This document shows positions 39,823 to 50,948 of a stretch of DNA of 64,000 nt, piece by piece. The notes beneath the pieces were generated by a model. The model searched no databases and was not told where the DNA came from. It worked only from the letters and a program-made list of their open reading frames with translations. Location of the stretch: positions 4,712,001-4,776,000 of the forward strand of contig CP166702.1 in NCBI GenBank assembly GCA_051414805.1. The letters run 5' to 3'. Position 1 is the first letter of the stretch. Each line of letters opens with the position of its first letter. The DNA comes from Xenophilus sp003671765. Its GTDB lineage: Bacteria; Pseudomonadota; Gammaproteobacteria; Burkholderiales; Burkholderiaceae_C. Made by a program: the position numbers and the translations under genes.

Positions 39823-42168
39823 TTAGGCGATCTTGAACCGCGACACGGACTGGCGCAATTCCTCGGCCATGTGCGAGAGCTCGCGCACCTGCTTGGCGGT
39901 GGCGCGCGTGCCCTCGCCGGTCTGCTCGGTCACGGCGAAGATGTGCTGGATGTTGGCGGCCACCACGTTGGCCGACTCGGCCTCGCGCGATGCGGATTGC
40001 GAGATCTGCTCGATCAGGTCGGCCAGGCGGCGCGACACGCGGTCGATCTCGGACAGCGCCGTGCCGGCGTTGTCGGACAGCTTGGCCCCTTCGACCACGC
40101 CCTGCGTGGATCGCTCCATGGCGCCCACCGCGTCCTGCGTGTCGGTCTGAATCGCCTTCACCAGCGCCGAGATCTGGCGCGTGGCGTCTGCCGAGCGTTC
40201 GGCCAGCCGCTGCACTTCTTCCGCCACCACCGAGAAGCCGCGGCCGGCCTCACCCGCGGACGCGGCCTGGATGGCGGCGTTCAGTGCCAGCACGTTGGTC
40301 TGTTCCGTGATGTCCGAGATCAGTTCGGTGATTTCGCCGATCTCCTGCGAGGACTCGCCCAGTCGCTTGATGCGCTTGGAGGTTTCCTGGATCTGGTCGC
40401 GGATGGAGTTCATGCCGCCGATGGCGTTCTGCACGGCCTGCAGGCCCGACTCGGCGGCCTGCAGCGACTGGCGCGCCACCGAGGCCGATTCCTGCGCCTG
40501 GGAGGACACGCCGTTGATGCGCTCGGCCATCGTCAGCACCGACTGGCCGGTTTCGCGGATCTCGCGCAGCTGTTCGGTCGAGGCGGCCAGCAGCTCGGTC
40601 GACGTGCTTTCCACCTGCGAAGTGGTGTGGGCGACGCGGGTGGCCGTGTTCTGCACGTTGCCCACCAGCAGGCGCAGTTCTTCCACCGTGTAGTTCACCG
40701 AGTCGGCGATGGCGCCGGTGATGTCTTCCGTCACCGTCGCTTCGTGGGTCAGGTCGCCTTCGGCCACCGTCTGCAGCTCGTTCATCAGGCGAAGAATGGC
40801 GGCCTGGTTGGCGGTGTTGATGCGGTTGGCCTCCTCGCTGGCGCGCTCGGCTTCGAGTCGCTCCTGTTCGGCAGCGGCGGCGCGGGCACGGCCTTCGCGC
40901 ACCTGCACGAGACCGATGGCGGCGGCCAGGCCGAGCGCGGCGACGGACAGCAGCACCAGCAGCGCCAGCGTGCCGGCCCCGAGGCCGGTGCGCTCGGACA
41001 GCTGGGTCTGAAGCTGGCCCAGCGACACGCGCAGCGGCTCGCTGTCGGCCAGGATGGTGGCCTGCGCTTCACGCGCGGCCACCAGGCCCTGCAGGTTGCC
41101 CAGGATGGCGCCGGCCTGCGTGCGGGTCTGTTCGTAGGTCTTGAGGATCGCGTCGAGCTGCTCGCGGGTCTGGGCGTCGCGCGTGCCGGGCAGGCGTTGC
41201 TGCGCATTGCCGTCGAGCAGGCCCTTGGCGATTTCCTGGAAGCTGTTCAGGTCCTTGCCCAGCAGGAACACGGCGTCGGGGCTCACGCCCTCCACGGTGA
41301 GGAATTCGTTGGCCGACTTGCCGATGCGCTGCGTCAGCATCACGAGCTGGCCGGCCGCCGAGATTTCAGGCACCGAGGCGTTCTGCTGCATCTTGAGCGA
41401 CGCGATGGTCTCGGTCATTTCCAGCAGCTCGGACGACTGGCGGTTGATGGTGCGCAGCGCCGTGCCCACCTGCGTCAGGATCTGCTTCTGCGCCAGCACG
41501 ACCTTGGCGCTGGCGTCCGCGCGCTTGACCAGCGGCTGGATCTTCTCCAGTTCGGCGTCGTACTGCGTGCCCACGCGTTCGAGCTGCAGGGCCTCGTCGC
41601 CGTTGGCCAGGCCGTTGACCCGGCGCGAGAGGTCGTCCGCGCTGTCCTTGACTTCGTCGAAGGCCGGCGCGCTGCCCACCAGCGCCTGCGAGATCGACTT
41701 GGCCAGGCGCTGCGACTGCATCAGCGACTGGCCGGTGGCGGCCACCTGCTGAGCGAGGCGCTCGGACCGCAGGATGGCGGAACCGGCGACCAGCAGGAGC
41801 AGCAGCACGGTCACTGCCAGCAGCACGGCCAGCAGGCGCTGCTGGCGAGCCGGCGTGGCGCGCTTGTCGACGGGGGCCGGCTCGGCGGCAACCGGTGCCG
41901 CGGCGGCGGCCAGGGGCTCCATCGGCGGCGCCTCGACGGGCTCGTCGACATGGCGGCTGGGCACGAAATCCGGAGGCACCTCGAAGGCACTGGCGGCAGG
42001 CTCGGCAGCAGGCGCCGGTCCGCGCGGGATGTAGACAGTGCGCTCCTCGGGCGGCTGCACGGTCTCGGCGTTGTCGAGCACCAGCGAAGCGGTGTTGTCC
42101 ACCCGCACGGTCACGCTGTCATCGCGGGCGGGCAGCAGCTTCTTGAACTTGTCGGCGATCGAGTTCAC
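39823..42168 (-). CDS. pilJ: PilJ methyl-accepting chemotaxis protein
   Basis: This 781-residue chemoreceptor has a cytoplasmic N-terminal tail of about 115 residues, then a first membrane helix (R-L-L-A-V-L-L-A-V-T-V), a periplasmic region of about 250 residues containing two four-helix (PilJ-type) modules, a second membrane helix near 400-425 and a HAMP/coiled-coil signalling domain. The hairpin tip reads close to the usual E-V-Q-R-L-A-E-R-S. It feeds ChpA, encoded 21 bases downstream, through the CheW-like PilI. The long N-terminal tail before the first helix is longer than in Pseudomonas PilJ. Confidence 0.93.
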   Translation of the reverse strand: MNSIADKFKKLLPARDDSVTVRVDNTASLVLDNAETVQPPEERTVYIPRGPAPAAEPAASAFEVPPDFVPSRHVDEPVEAPPMEPLAAAAAPVAAEPAPVDKRATPARQQRLLAVLLAVTVLLLLLVAGSAILRSERLAQQVAATGQSLMQSQRLAKSISQALVGSAPAFDEVKDSADDLSRRVNGLANGDEALQLERVGTQYDAELEKIQPLVKRADASAKVVLAQKQILTQVGTALRTINRQSSELLEMTETIASLKMQQNASVPEISAAGQLVMLTQRIGKSANEFLTVEGVSPDAVFLLGKDLNSFQEIAKGLLDGNAQQRLPGTRDAQTREQLDAILKTYEQTRTQAGAILGNLQGLVAAREAQATILADSEPLRVSLGQLQTQLSERTGLGAGTLALLVLLSVAALGLAAAIGLVQVREGRARAAAAEQERLEAERASEEANRINTANQAAILRLMNELQTVAEGDLTHEATVTEDITGAIADSVNYTVEELRLLVGNVQNTATRVAHTTSQVESTSTELLAASTEQLREIRETGQSVLTMAERINGVSSQAQESASVARQSLQAAESGLQAVQNAIGGMNSIRDQIQETSKRIKRLGESSQEIGEITELISDITEQTNVLALNAAIQAASAGEAGRGFSVVAEEVQRLAERSADATRQISALVKAIQTDTQDAVGAMERSTQGVVEGAKLSDNAGTALSEIDRVSRRLADLIEQISQSASREAESANVVAANIQHIFAVTEQTGEGTRATAKQVRELSHMAEELRQSVSRFKIA

Positions 42169-42204
42169 GGTCGGTCCTTCGGGGGATGTATGCGGGGCGT
42201 CGGC

Positions 42205-42738
42205 TCAGGCGCCGATGCTCAGGAATTCGGGCTGCTGCGACAGCGACTGGAGATTGATCTCCTGCCAGCGCTGGCCTGCGGCGTCGGTGTAGGTGTGGCC
42301 TTGCCAGGCGGGGGCGTCGGCCGCGGGGGCCTGCGAGCTCTTGAAGGCCTCGATGCCGCGCAAGCCGACCAGCCGGTCGATCAGCAGGGCGCAGTTGACG
42401 TCGAGCGCTTCGTTCAGCGCGACCAGTCGTGACTGGGCACGGGCCGACTCCGTGCTGGACGGTGCCGGGCGCTCGCCGCTGGCGAAGGCCGACAGCTGCA
42501 CCACGCCGTAGAGGCCACCGCGCAGGTTGGCCACGCCGAGGAACCACGGCAGGGTGTAGGGCACGGGCTGCGGCGCGGTCCAGGGAAAGATCTCGCCGGC
42601 CTGGCCCAGGGGAAACAGGTACTTCGCCTCCCCCGCCTCGACGGCGAGCCAGGAAGCCGACACGCCTGAGGTGCGCGCGGCCTGCAGACGGCCCGCGAGC
42701 CGGGACTGGAACTCGCGGAGGGCTTCGCGGGTGGCCAT
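42205..42738 (-). CDS. pilI: PilI, CheW-like adaptor
   Basis: This 177-residue protein is a CheW-domain adaptor that links PilJ receptors to ChpA. The beta-barrel motifs are present: L-A-V-E-A-G-E-A-K-Y-L-F-P (about 31-43), L-G-V-A-N-L-R-G-G-L-Y-G-V-V (about 67-80) and L-L-I-D-R-L-V-G-L-R (about 116-125). It is encoded between pilH and pilJ, with gaps of 19 and 36 bases, in the order usual for pilGHIJ-chpA. Confidence 0.93.
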   Translation of the reverse strand: MATREALREFQSRLAGRLQAARTSGVSASWLAVEAGEAKYLFPLGQAGEIFPWTAPQPVPYTLPWFLGVANLRGGLYGVVQLSAFASGERPAPSSTESARAQSRLVALNEALDVNCALLIDRLVGLRGIEAFKSSQAPAADAPAWQGHTYTDAAGQRWQEINLQSLSQQPEFLSIGA

Positions 42739-42757
42739 GGACGCGTCGCGCGGGCGC

Positions 42758-43123
42758 TCAGTTCAGCGCCTGGATCTTGGCCAGGAGTTCGGCCGCCTGC
42801 ACGGGCTTGACGATGTAGTCGCGCGCGCCCTGGCGCATGCCCCAGACGCGGTCGGTCTCCTGGTTCTTGCTCGTGCACAGGATGATCGGCACCTGCGCGA
42901 ACTCGGGGCTGCGTGCCAGCGCACGGGTGAGCTGGAAGCCGTTCTGGCCCGGCATCACCACGTCCATCAGGATGAGGTCGGGGCGGTCGGCCTCGAGCCG
43001 GCGCATGGCGTCGTCCGCGTTTTCGGCCGTCTGCACGGCGAAGCCGTTCTTCTGCAGCAGATCGGTGAGGAACATCAGTTCCGTCTTCGAGTCGTCGACG
43101 ACGAGCACTTTGCGGATGGTCAT
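42758..43123 (-). CDS. pilH: PilH response regulator
   Basis: This 121-residue single-domain CheY-like receiver has Asp pairs in V-V-D-D-S-K-T (about 9-11), the phospho-acceptor Asp in I-L-M-D-V-V-M-P (about 54), and the conserved Thr/Lys region C-T-S-K and K-P. In Pseudomonas PilH has a role in pilus retraction control, and this gene's place after pilG agrees. It begins one base after the pilG stop. Confidence 0.92.
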   Translation of the reverse strand: MTIRKVLVVDDSKTELMFLTDLLQKNGFAVQTAENADDAMRRLEADRPDLILMDVVMPGQNGFQLTRALARSPEFAQVPIILCTSKNQETDRVWGMRQGARDYIVKPVQAAELLAKIQALN

Positions 43124-43519
43124 TTAGGCTTCCTGTTGGACGGCGCCGAACTGCTGCACGGCCTGCAGCAGCTGTTCTTTGGTGAAGGGTTTGGTGAGGT
43201 AGTCCTGCGAGCCGACCATGCGGCCGCGGGCCTTGTCGAACACGCCGTCCTTGGACGACAGCATGACGACGGGGACGTGGGTGAAATGCGCGTTGCGCTT
43301 GATGATGGCGCAGGTCTGGTAGCCATCGAGCCGCGGCATCAGGATGTCGCAGAAGATCAGATGCGGCTTGTGGTCATTGACCTTGGACAGCGCGTCGTAG
43401 CCGTCCTCGGCCAGCAGGACCTCGTGACCGCCCTGCTTCAGAAAGATCTCGGCACTGCGCCGGATGGTGTTGCTGTCATCGATGACCAGCACCTTGAAAC
43501 CTGACCCGTTCGTGCTCAT
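43124..43519 (-). CDS. pilG: PilG response regulator
   Basis: This 131-residue CheY-like receiver is the first gene of the chemosensory operon. V-I-D-D-S-N-T (about 12-18) gives the acidic pocket, I-F-C-D-I-L-M-P-R (about 55-63) the phospho-acceptor Asp, and L-S-S-K-D and K-P-F the switch Ser and Lys. It is the expected target of ChpA for pilus extension. The rubredoxin gene lies 80 bases upstream in the same direction, which is a common arrangement in this group. Confidence 0.93.
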   Translation of the reverse strand: MSTNGSGFKVLVIDDSNTIRRSAEIFLKQGGHEVLLAEDGYDALSKVNDHKPHLIFCDILMPRLDGYQTCAIIKRNAHFTHVPVVMLSSKDGVFDKARGRMVGSQDYLTKPFTKEQLLQAVQQFGAVQQEA

Positions 43520-43599
43520 GGCACCAACTCCTCATCGATCACCACCTGGCGGGCCGTCGCGCCAACACGGCGCGCGAGGCCCGGCCTTGTGCCATGCTG

Positions 43600-43770
43600 T
43601 CAGATCTCGACCATCTCGAAGTCTTCCTTGCGCGCACCGCACTCGGGGCAGGTCCAGTTCATGGGCACCTGATCCCAAGGGGTTCCGGGCGCAATACCAT
43701 CCTCCGGCACGCCTGCCGCTTCGTCGTAGATCCACCCGCAAATCAGGCACATCCAGGTTTTCGTGTTCAT
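43600..43770 (-). CDS. rubA: rubredoxin
   Basis: The 56-residue protein is a rubredoxin, a small iron electron carrier. Two C-x-x-C knuckles are present: C-L-I-C-G at 8-12 and C-P-E-C-G at 41-45, coordinating one Fe. The aromatic residues (W6, W13, Y15, W32, W39) are the usual core. It is short enough to be missed by length filters. It lies upstream of pilG in the same direction and is divergent from the ThiD-like gene. Confidence 0.93.
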   Translation of the reverse strand: MNTKTWMCLICGWIYDEAAGVPEDGIAPGTPWDQVPMNWTCPECGARKEDFEMVEI

Positions 43771-43880
43771 CGCAGCTTACGAGCCTTGTACATAGAATGC
43801 AACGATTGTATCCAGACGTCTCAGGCAATCCTGCTCAAGTCGTCTCAGAAACACCACCATCCGGGGTTCATCCGGGCCGA

Positions 43881-44843
43881 ATGAATACGCACTTACTACC
43901 GCCCGAGGACCCGCCGGAGGCGGACGATGTTAACGGGGCGCCGGACCCCGACCCCACCGCCGATACCGAGGACGACGGCCGCCCGCCCTGCGTGCTGGTC
44001 TTCAACGCCAGCGACCCGAGCGGCGCCGGTGGCCTGGGGGCCGATGCCCTCGCGATCTCATCAGTGGGCGCCCACATGCTCGGCGTCGTGACGGGCGCCT
44101 ACGCCCGCGACACCGCCGAAGTCTTCGATCACTTCGCCTTCGACGAGGAGCATGTCGCCGAGCAGGCCCGCGCCATCCTGGAGGACGTGCCGGCCCAGGT
44201 CATCAAGGTCGGCTTCGCCGGCTCGCCCGACAACCTCAGCCGCATCGCCGAGACCGCCTCCGACTACCCCGAGGTGCCCGTGGTGGCCTACATGCCCAAC
44301 CTGTCGTGGTGGAACGACCAGGACATCGAGAGCTACCTCGACGCCTTCCAGGAACTGGTGCTGCCGCAGACCGCGGTGCTGGTGGGCAACCACAGCACGC
44401 TGTGGCGCTGGCTGCTACCCGACTGGTCGGGCGACAAGCCGCCGGGTCCGCGCGACATCGCCAAGGCCGCCGGCGAACTGGGCGTGCCCTACACGCTGGT
44501 GACCGGCATCGTCCGGCCCGACCCCTTCATCGACAACGTGCTGGCGTCGCCGCAGGCCGTCCTCGCCAGCGAAAAGTACGAGCGGCTCGAAGCCGTCTTC
44601 GCCGGCGCCGGCGAGACGCTGTCGGCCGCGCTGGCCGCCCTGCTGGCCACCGGCGCCGACCTCGCCGCCGCCACCACCGAAGCGCTCGCCTACATGGACC
44701 GCTGCCTGGATGCGGGCTTTCGCCCCGGCATGGGCCACGTGCTGCCCGACCGCCTCTTCTGGGCCCAGCCCGAGGACGAGGGCGACGACGAAGGCCCGGC
44801 CGACACCGACTTCGCCCTGCCGGCCCACGACACCCGCCATTGA
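43881..44843 (+). CDS. ThiD-like kinase (hydroxymethylpyrimidine kinase family), divergent
   Basis: This 320-residue ribokinase-fold protein belongs to the HMP/HMP-P kinase family. The start of the fold reads N-A-S-D-P-S-G-A-G-G-L-G-A-D (about 42-55), after an acidic N-terminal extension of 35 residues. The anion-hole motif usually G-T-G-C-T is G-A-G-E-T here, so the catalytic Cys is replaced by Glu, and the later G-H-G-P-V-N-H reads G-H-V-L-P-D-R. It may be a specialised or regulatory paralog. It is followed by hemL after 31 bases. Thiamine genes and a TPP riboswitch are not nearby. Confidence 0.75.
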   Translation: MNTHLLPPEDPPEADDVNGAPDPDPTADTEDDGRPPCVLVFNASDPSGAGGLGADALAISSVGAHMLGVVTGAYARDTAEVFDHFAFDEEHVAEQARAILEDVPAQVIKVGFAGSPDNLSRIAETASDYPEVPVVAYMPNLSWWNDQDIESYLDAFQELVLPQTAVLVGNHSTLWRWLLPDWSGDKPPGPRDIAKAAGELGVPYTLVTGIVRPDPFIDNVLASPQAVLASEKYERLEAVFAGAGETLSAALAALLATGADLAAATTEALAYMDRCLDAGFRPGMGHVLPDRLFWAQPEDEGDDEGPADTDFALPAHDTRH

Positions 44844-44874
44844 CCGCCGCCGGCCTTCCTTCTTCCTGCCTCCG

Positions 44875-46170
<1,296 letters not shown>

Positions 46171-46229
46171 CCGCCGACGCCGGTCCCGGGGGCTGCAGCC
46201 TTCTCTCTTCGAAGCAACCGGCGCAGCGC

Positions 46230-46352
46230 GAAAAGTTCGCCGAGCGGCGTAGCGAGCGGCGCCAGGTCGCGCCGAGGACCGGAGCCGTACACCCGTACGG
46301 CGAGGACCGCAGGTGCGAGATGGCGCCGCGCAGTAGCCGAGCGGCGAACTTT

Positions 46353-46354
<2 letters not shown>
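46230..46354. repeat. 125-bp inverted repeat between hemL and purH
   Basis: The gap between the two convergent genes is nearly filled by one palindrome. GAAAAGTTCGCC (46230-46241) matches GGCGAACTTTTC (46343-46354), GCGGCGCCA matches TGGCGCCGC, and the centre is CCGTAC-ACCC-GTACGG (46285-46300). It reaches the second base of the purH stop. It could stop transcription in both directions and would form a cruciform-capable element; it looks like a dispersed palindromic repeat, but no second copy is in this window. Confidence 0.8.
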
Positions 46355-47954
<1,600 letters not shown>

Positions 47955-47992
47955 GGATTGCTTCGGAATGGGAATACGGGGGCGGACTGCCG

Positions 47993-48107
47993 AACGCGAA
48001 GGGCGCGAAGCTTGCGCGAAGGACGCGAATGGAATTTCAAGAAAAAGACCTTCGCGTCCTTCGCGAAGTTTTTGTCTTCCTTTCGCGTACGGATGTCCGG
48101 CTTCAGG
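47993..48107 (+). repeat. palindromic repeat family C between fis and purH
   Basis: CGCGAAGGACGCGAA (48015-48029) is exactly complementary to TTCGCGTCCTTCGCG (48051-48065), a 15-bp stem with a 21-base loop. It is followed by TTTCGCGTACGGATGTCCGG (48081-48100), which also occurs, inverted, at 29284-29303 between pyrB and pyrX. Confidence 0.75.
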
Positions 48108-48108
48108 C

Positions 48109-48345
48109 TTACTTGATGATGCGGTGCTCGACCAGCTTCTTGCGCAGGGTGTTGCGGTTCAGGCCCAGCCACTGCGCGGCGCGCGACTGGTTGCCTTCGG
48201 CACGCAGCATCACGACCTCCAGCAGCGGTTTCTCGACCACGGTGACGATCATCTCGTACATGCCGTCGGGCTCGGTGCCGCGCAGGTCGCGAAAGTAGCC
48301 CTCCAGGCTGGTGCGCACGCACTCCTCGATCTGTTTCTTGCTCAT
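48109..48345 (-). CDS. fis: Fis-family DNA-binding protein
   Basis: The 78-residue protein is a small Fis: the C-terminal helix-turn-helix N-Q-S-R-A-A-Q-W-L-G-L-N-R-N-T-L-R-K-K-L (about 52-71) is typical, and the N-terminal half has the dimerisation helix. Fis bends DNA and affects rRNA and recombination. It follows dusB in the same direction with a 65-base gap, the dusB-fis arrangement known in gammaproteobacteria and common in betas. Confidence 0.93.
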   Translation of the reverse strand: MSKKQIEECVRTSLEGYFRDLRGTEPDGMYEMIVTVVEKPLLEVVMLRAEGNQSRAAQWLGLNRNTLRKKLVEHRIIK

Positions 48346-48410
48346 CTTCTTCGTTCTTGCAGTTCTGTCGGGTGTCCCGTCGACTGCAGCCGGCCCGAAG
48401 GCCGCGCGCG

Positions 48411-49493
48411 TCAGGCCGCGCTGCTGCAGCTCTCCTGGAGTTCGTCGTTGTTGTTGTCGTCGTCTTCCCTGGATTCGTCACCGGCCGCGCCGGCCTGAAC
48501 CGGCAGGCGCTCCATGCGCTCGCCCAGCGCATCGAAGAAGGCGGCCACCGCCTCCCACTGCGCCTCGCAGTCCTCGATGCGGTTCATCGCATCGCGAAAG
48601 GCCTCGCCGCCGGGCAGCGCCCGCACGTACCAGCCGATGTGCTTGCGCGCCGTGCGCACGCCGCTGTAGTCGCCGTACAGCGCGTAGTGCTCGCGAAGGT
48701 GGTCGAGCAGCAGGCGCCGCACCTCGGCCACCAGCGGCGGCGCCATGTGTTCGCCGGTCGCGAGGAAATGCCCGATCTCGCGGAAGATCCACGGCCGCCC
48801 CTGCGCCGCGCGGCCGACCATGACCGCGTCGGCCCCCGTCGCGGCCAGCACCTCGCGCGCCTTCTCGGGACTCGTCACGTCGCCATTGGCCACCACCGGG
48901 ATGCGCACCGCGGCCTTGACGGCGGCGATGGTGTCGTATTCCGCACGGCCCTTGTAGCCCTGCTCGCGCGTGCGGCCGTGCACGGTGAGCATCTGCACGC
49001 CGGCGGCCTCGAAGTCGCGTGCCAGCTTTACGGCATTGCGATGCTCGTGGCTCCAGCCCGTGCGCATCTTGAGCGTGACCGGCACGCCGTGCGGGGCCGC
49101 GGCATCGACCACGGCCTGCGCGATCTCGAGCGCCAGGGGCTCGTCGCGCATGAGCGCCGAACCGGCCCACTTGTTGCAGACCTTCTTGGCCGGGCAGCCC
49201 ATGTTGATGTCGATGATCTGCGCGCCGCGGTCGATGTTGTACTGCGCGGCCTCGGCCATCATGGCCGCATCGGTGCCGGCGATCTGCACCGCGATGGGGC
49301 CCGGCTCGCCCTCGTGGTTGGCCCGCCGCGAGGTCTTGAGCGAGCCCCACAGTTCCTTGCGCGAAGTCACCATCTCGCTCACCGCGTAGCCCGCACCGAG
49401 CCGCCGGCACAGCATGCGGAACGGACGGTCGGTGACGCCCGCCATGGGCGCGACGAACAGCCGGTTGTCCAGCGCGATGGAACCGATCTGCAT
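48411..49493 (-). CDS. dusB: tRNA-dihydrouridine synthase DusB
   Basis: This flavoenzyme reduces uridine to dihydrouridine in tRNA D-loops. The 360-residue protein shows A-P-M-A-G-V-T-D (about 15-22), N-M-G-C-P-A-K-K-V (about 97-105, with the catalytic Cys) and the FMN-binding G-D-V-T-S-P and G-R-A-A-Q-G-R-P. The last 25 residues form an acidic, Asn/Ser-rich tail (D-D-D-N-N-N-D-E) that is encoded by a run of GTT/GTC triplets and is not part of the enzyme fold. fis follows. Confidence 0.94.
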   Translation of the reverse strand: MQIGSIALDNRLFVAPMAGVTDRPFRMLCRRLGAGYAVSEMVTSRKELWGSLKTSRRANHEGEPGPIAVQIAGTDAAMMAEAAQYNIDRGAQIIDINMGCPAKKVCNKWAGSALMRDEPLALEIAQAVVDAAAPHGVPVTLKMRTGWSHEHRNAVKLARDFEAAGVQMLTVHGRTREQGYKGRAEYDTIAAVKAAVRIPVVANGDVTSPEKAREVLAATGADAVMVGRAAQGRPWIFREIGHFLATGEHMAPPLVAEVRRLLLDHLREHYALYGDYSGVRTARKHIGWYVRALPGGEAFRDAMNRIEDCEAQWEAVAAFFDALGERMERLPVQAGAAGDESREDDDNNNDELQESCSSAA

Positions 49494-49702
49494 GGGAGGG
49501 CGAGGGGTGGAGAAACAAAGACGCCGGCACCGCGAGGTGGCAGCGTCTGCTGAAAAATGAGGCATCGATTGTAGCCAGCGGGCATTTCGGACACTGAAAC
49601 GATTGGTACCCGCCGACCCCCGGGGATGCACGGATTCCTCCCGCAGCGCGGCACCGTTTCCGACGCGGGCGGCGCCCGGCCGATTCCTATACTCCCGCAC
49701 CC

Positions 49703-50176
49703 ATGCAAGCCTGGCTCGACTCACTCCTGGCGCTTCTCGCGTTGCCGCAGTTCGGCCTGTCGACGCTGTTCATCGTCGCCTTCATCTCGGCCACGCTGCT
49801 GCCGCTGGGCTCGGAGCCCGCGCTGTTCGGCCTGCTCAAGCTCAACCCCGACATGTTCTGGCCCGCGATCCTGGTCGCGACGGCGGGCAACACGCTGGGC
49901 GGCGCGGTCGACTGGTGGATGGGCTACGGCGCACACAAGGTGGCCGACAAGTACGCCCATTCGAAGCACCACATGCGCGTGCTCGCGTGGCTGGAGAAGC
50001 TCGGCCCCAAGGCCTGCCTGCTGAGCTGGCTGCCCGTGGTGGGCGACCCGCTGTGTGCAGTGGCGGGCTGGCTGCGGCTGTCCTTCTGGCCCTGCCTGGT
50101 CTACATGGCCATCGGCAAGTTCGCGCGCTACGTCAGCATGACGGTGGCGCTGCTGTACCTGTGGCCCGACAAGTGA
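49703..50176 (+). CDS. YqaA-type (DedA-related) inner-membrane protein
   Basis: This 157-residue protein resembles YqaA of the DedA/SNARE-associated (VTT) superfamily, thought to move phospholipids or other lipids. Hydrophobic segments are at about 17-42, 52-72 and 100-150, with the family motif G-N-T-L-G-G-A-V-D-W-W-M-G-Y-G and R-L-S-F-W-P-C. It is divergent from dusB. Confidence 0.82.
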   Translation: MQAWLDSLLALLALPQFGLSTLFIVAFISATLLPLGSEPALFGLLKLNPDMFWPAILVATAGNTLGGAVDWWMGYGAHKVADKYAHSKHHMRVLAWLEKLGPKACLLSWLPVVGDPLCAVAGWLRLSFWPCLVYMAIGKFARYVSMTVALLYLWPDK

Positions 50177-50192
50177 GTACGCCGCGCGGCGC

Positions 50193-50250
50193 ACTATCGA
50201 AACCATAGCTGCCTGCGCCCGCCCGACGGGCGCTGCAGCGCGATGTGACC
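50193..50250 (+). repeat. repeat family B copy after the YqaA gene
   Basis: CACTATCGAAACCATAGCTG is followed by CGCCCGCCCGACGGGCGCTG, closely matching the copies at 33643-33700 and (reverse strand) 53098-53162. The CGCCCG/CGGGCG stem lies between the convergent YqaA and GST genes. Confidence 0.75.
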
Positions 50251-50257
50251 CGAAGAG

Positions 50258-50929
50258 TCAGCTCAGCAGTTCGTACGGGCCGCCGCGCTCCAGCGCGCGC
50301 TGGTAGGCCGGGCGCGCATGGATGCGCGCCAGCCAGGCCATCAGGCGCGGGCGCTTCTCGTTGAGCCCCGCACGCGCCTGCGCCGCCTCGATCGGGAAGC
50401 TCATCTGGATGTCGGCCGCCGTGAACGCGTCGCCGGCGAACCATTCGCTCTTGCCCAGCTCGCCTTCCATGAAGTTCAGGTGGTTCGAGATCTGCGGCTG
50501 GATGAAGCTCGCCTTCGCCTTGGCGGCAATGCCGCGTGCGATGGGCTTGGCGAAGAAGGGCATCTTCGCCTTCTCGATCTGGTCGAACACCAGCTTGAGC
50601 AGCAGCGGCGGCATGGCCGAGCCTTCCGCGTAATGCAGCCAGTAGCGATAGCGCACCGCCTCGGGCGAGCCGGCCGGCGGCGCCAGCCGGCCGTTGCCGT
50701 AGCGCTCGGTCAGCGTCTCCAGGATGGCGCCCGACTCGGCCAGCACGAGCCCATCCACCGTGACCACGGGCGACTTGCCCAGCGGATGCACCTGCCGCAG
50801 TTCCGGCGGTGCCAGCATCGTCTGCGGGTGGCGCTGGTAGTGGACGATCTCGTAAGGGAGCTCGAGCTCCTCGAGCAGCCATAGCACGCGCTGCGAGCGC
50901 GAGTTGTTGAGGTGGTGGACGGTGATCAT
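50258..50929 (-). CDS. glutathione S-transferase family protein
   Basis: The 223-residue protein has the N-terminal thioredoxin-like GST domain (H-H-L-N-N-S-R-S-Q-R-V-L-W-L-L-E near residue 5-20, with P-L-G-K-S-P-V and E-S-G-A-I-L-E for glutathione) and the all-helical C-terminal domain with A-F-T-A-A-D-I-Q-M-S-F. N-S-R-S-Q-R gives a Ser in the active site as in related bacterial GSTs. Substrate unknown. Its stop is near a repeat and its start is 19 bases after the ychF stop; they may be co-transcribed. Confidence 0.9.
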   Translation of the reverse strand: MITVHHLNNSRSQRVLWLLEELELPYEIVHYQRHPQTMLAPPELRQVHPLGKSPVVTVDGLVLAESGAILETLTERYGNGRLAPPAGSPEAVRYRYWLHYAEGSAMPPLLLKLVFDQIEKAKMPFFAKPIARGIAAKAKASFIQPQISNHLNFMEGELGKSEWFAGDAFTAADIQMSFPIEAAQARAGLNEKRPRLMAWLARIHARPAYQRALERGGPYELLS

Positions 50930-50948
50930 GGTCGCGCGCCGGAGGTCG

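Noticed and set aside
37462..42432. 1656-codon open frame on the plus strand, antisense to chpA and pilJ
   Set aside because: It is the mirror of strongly coding minus-strand genes, has no ribosome binding site, and reads as Ala/Gly/Arg/His-rich sequence without domains.
43771..43880. TPP riboswitch before the ThiD-like gene
   Set aside because: No CUGAGA or other THI-box elements are found.
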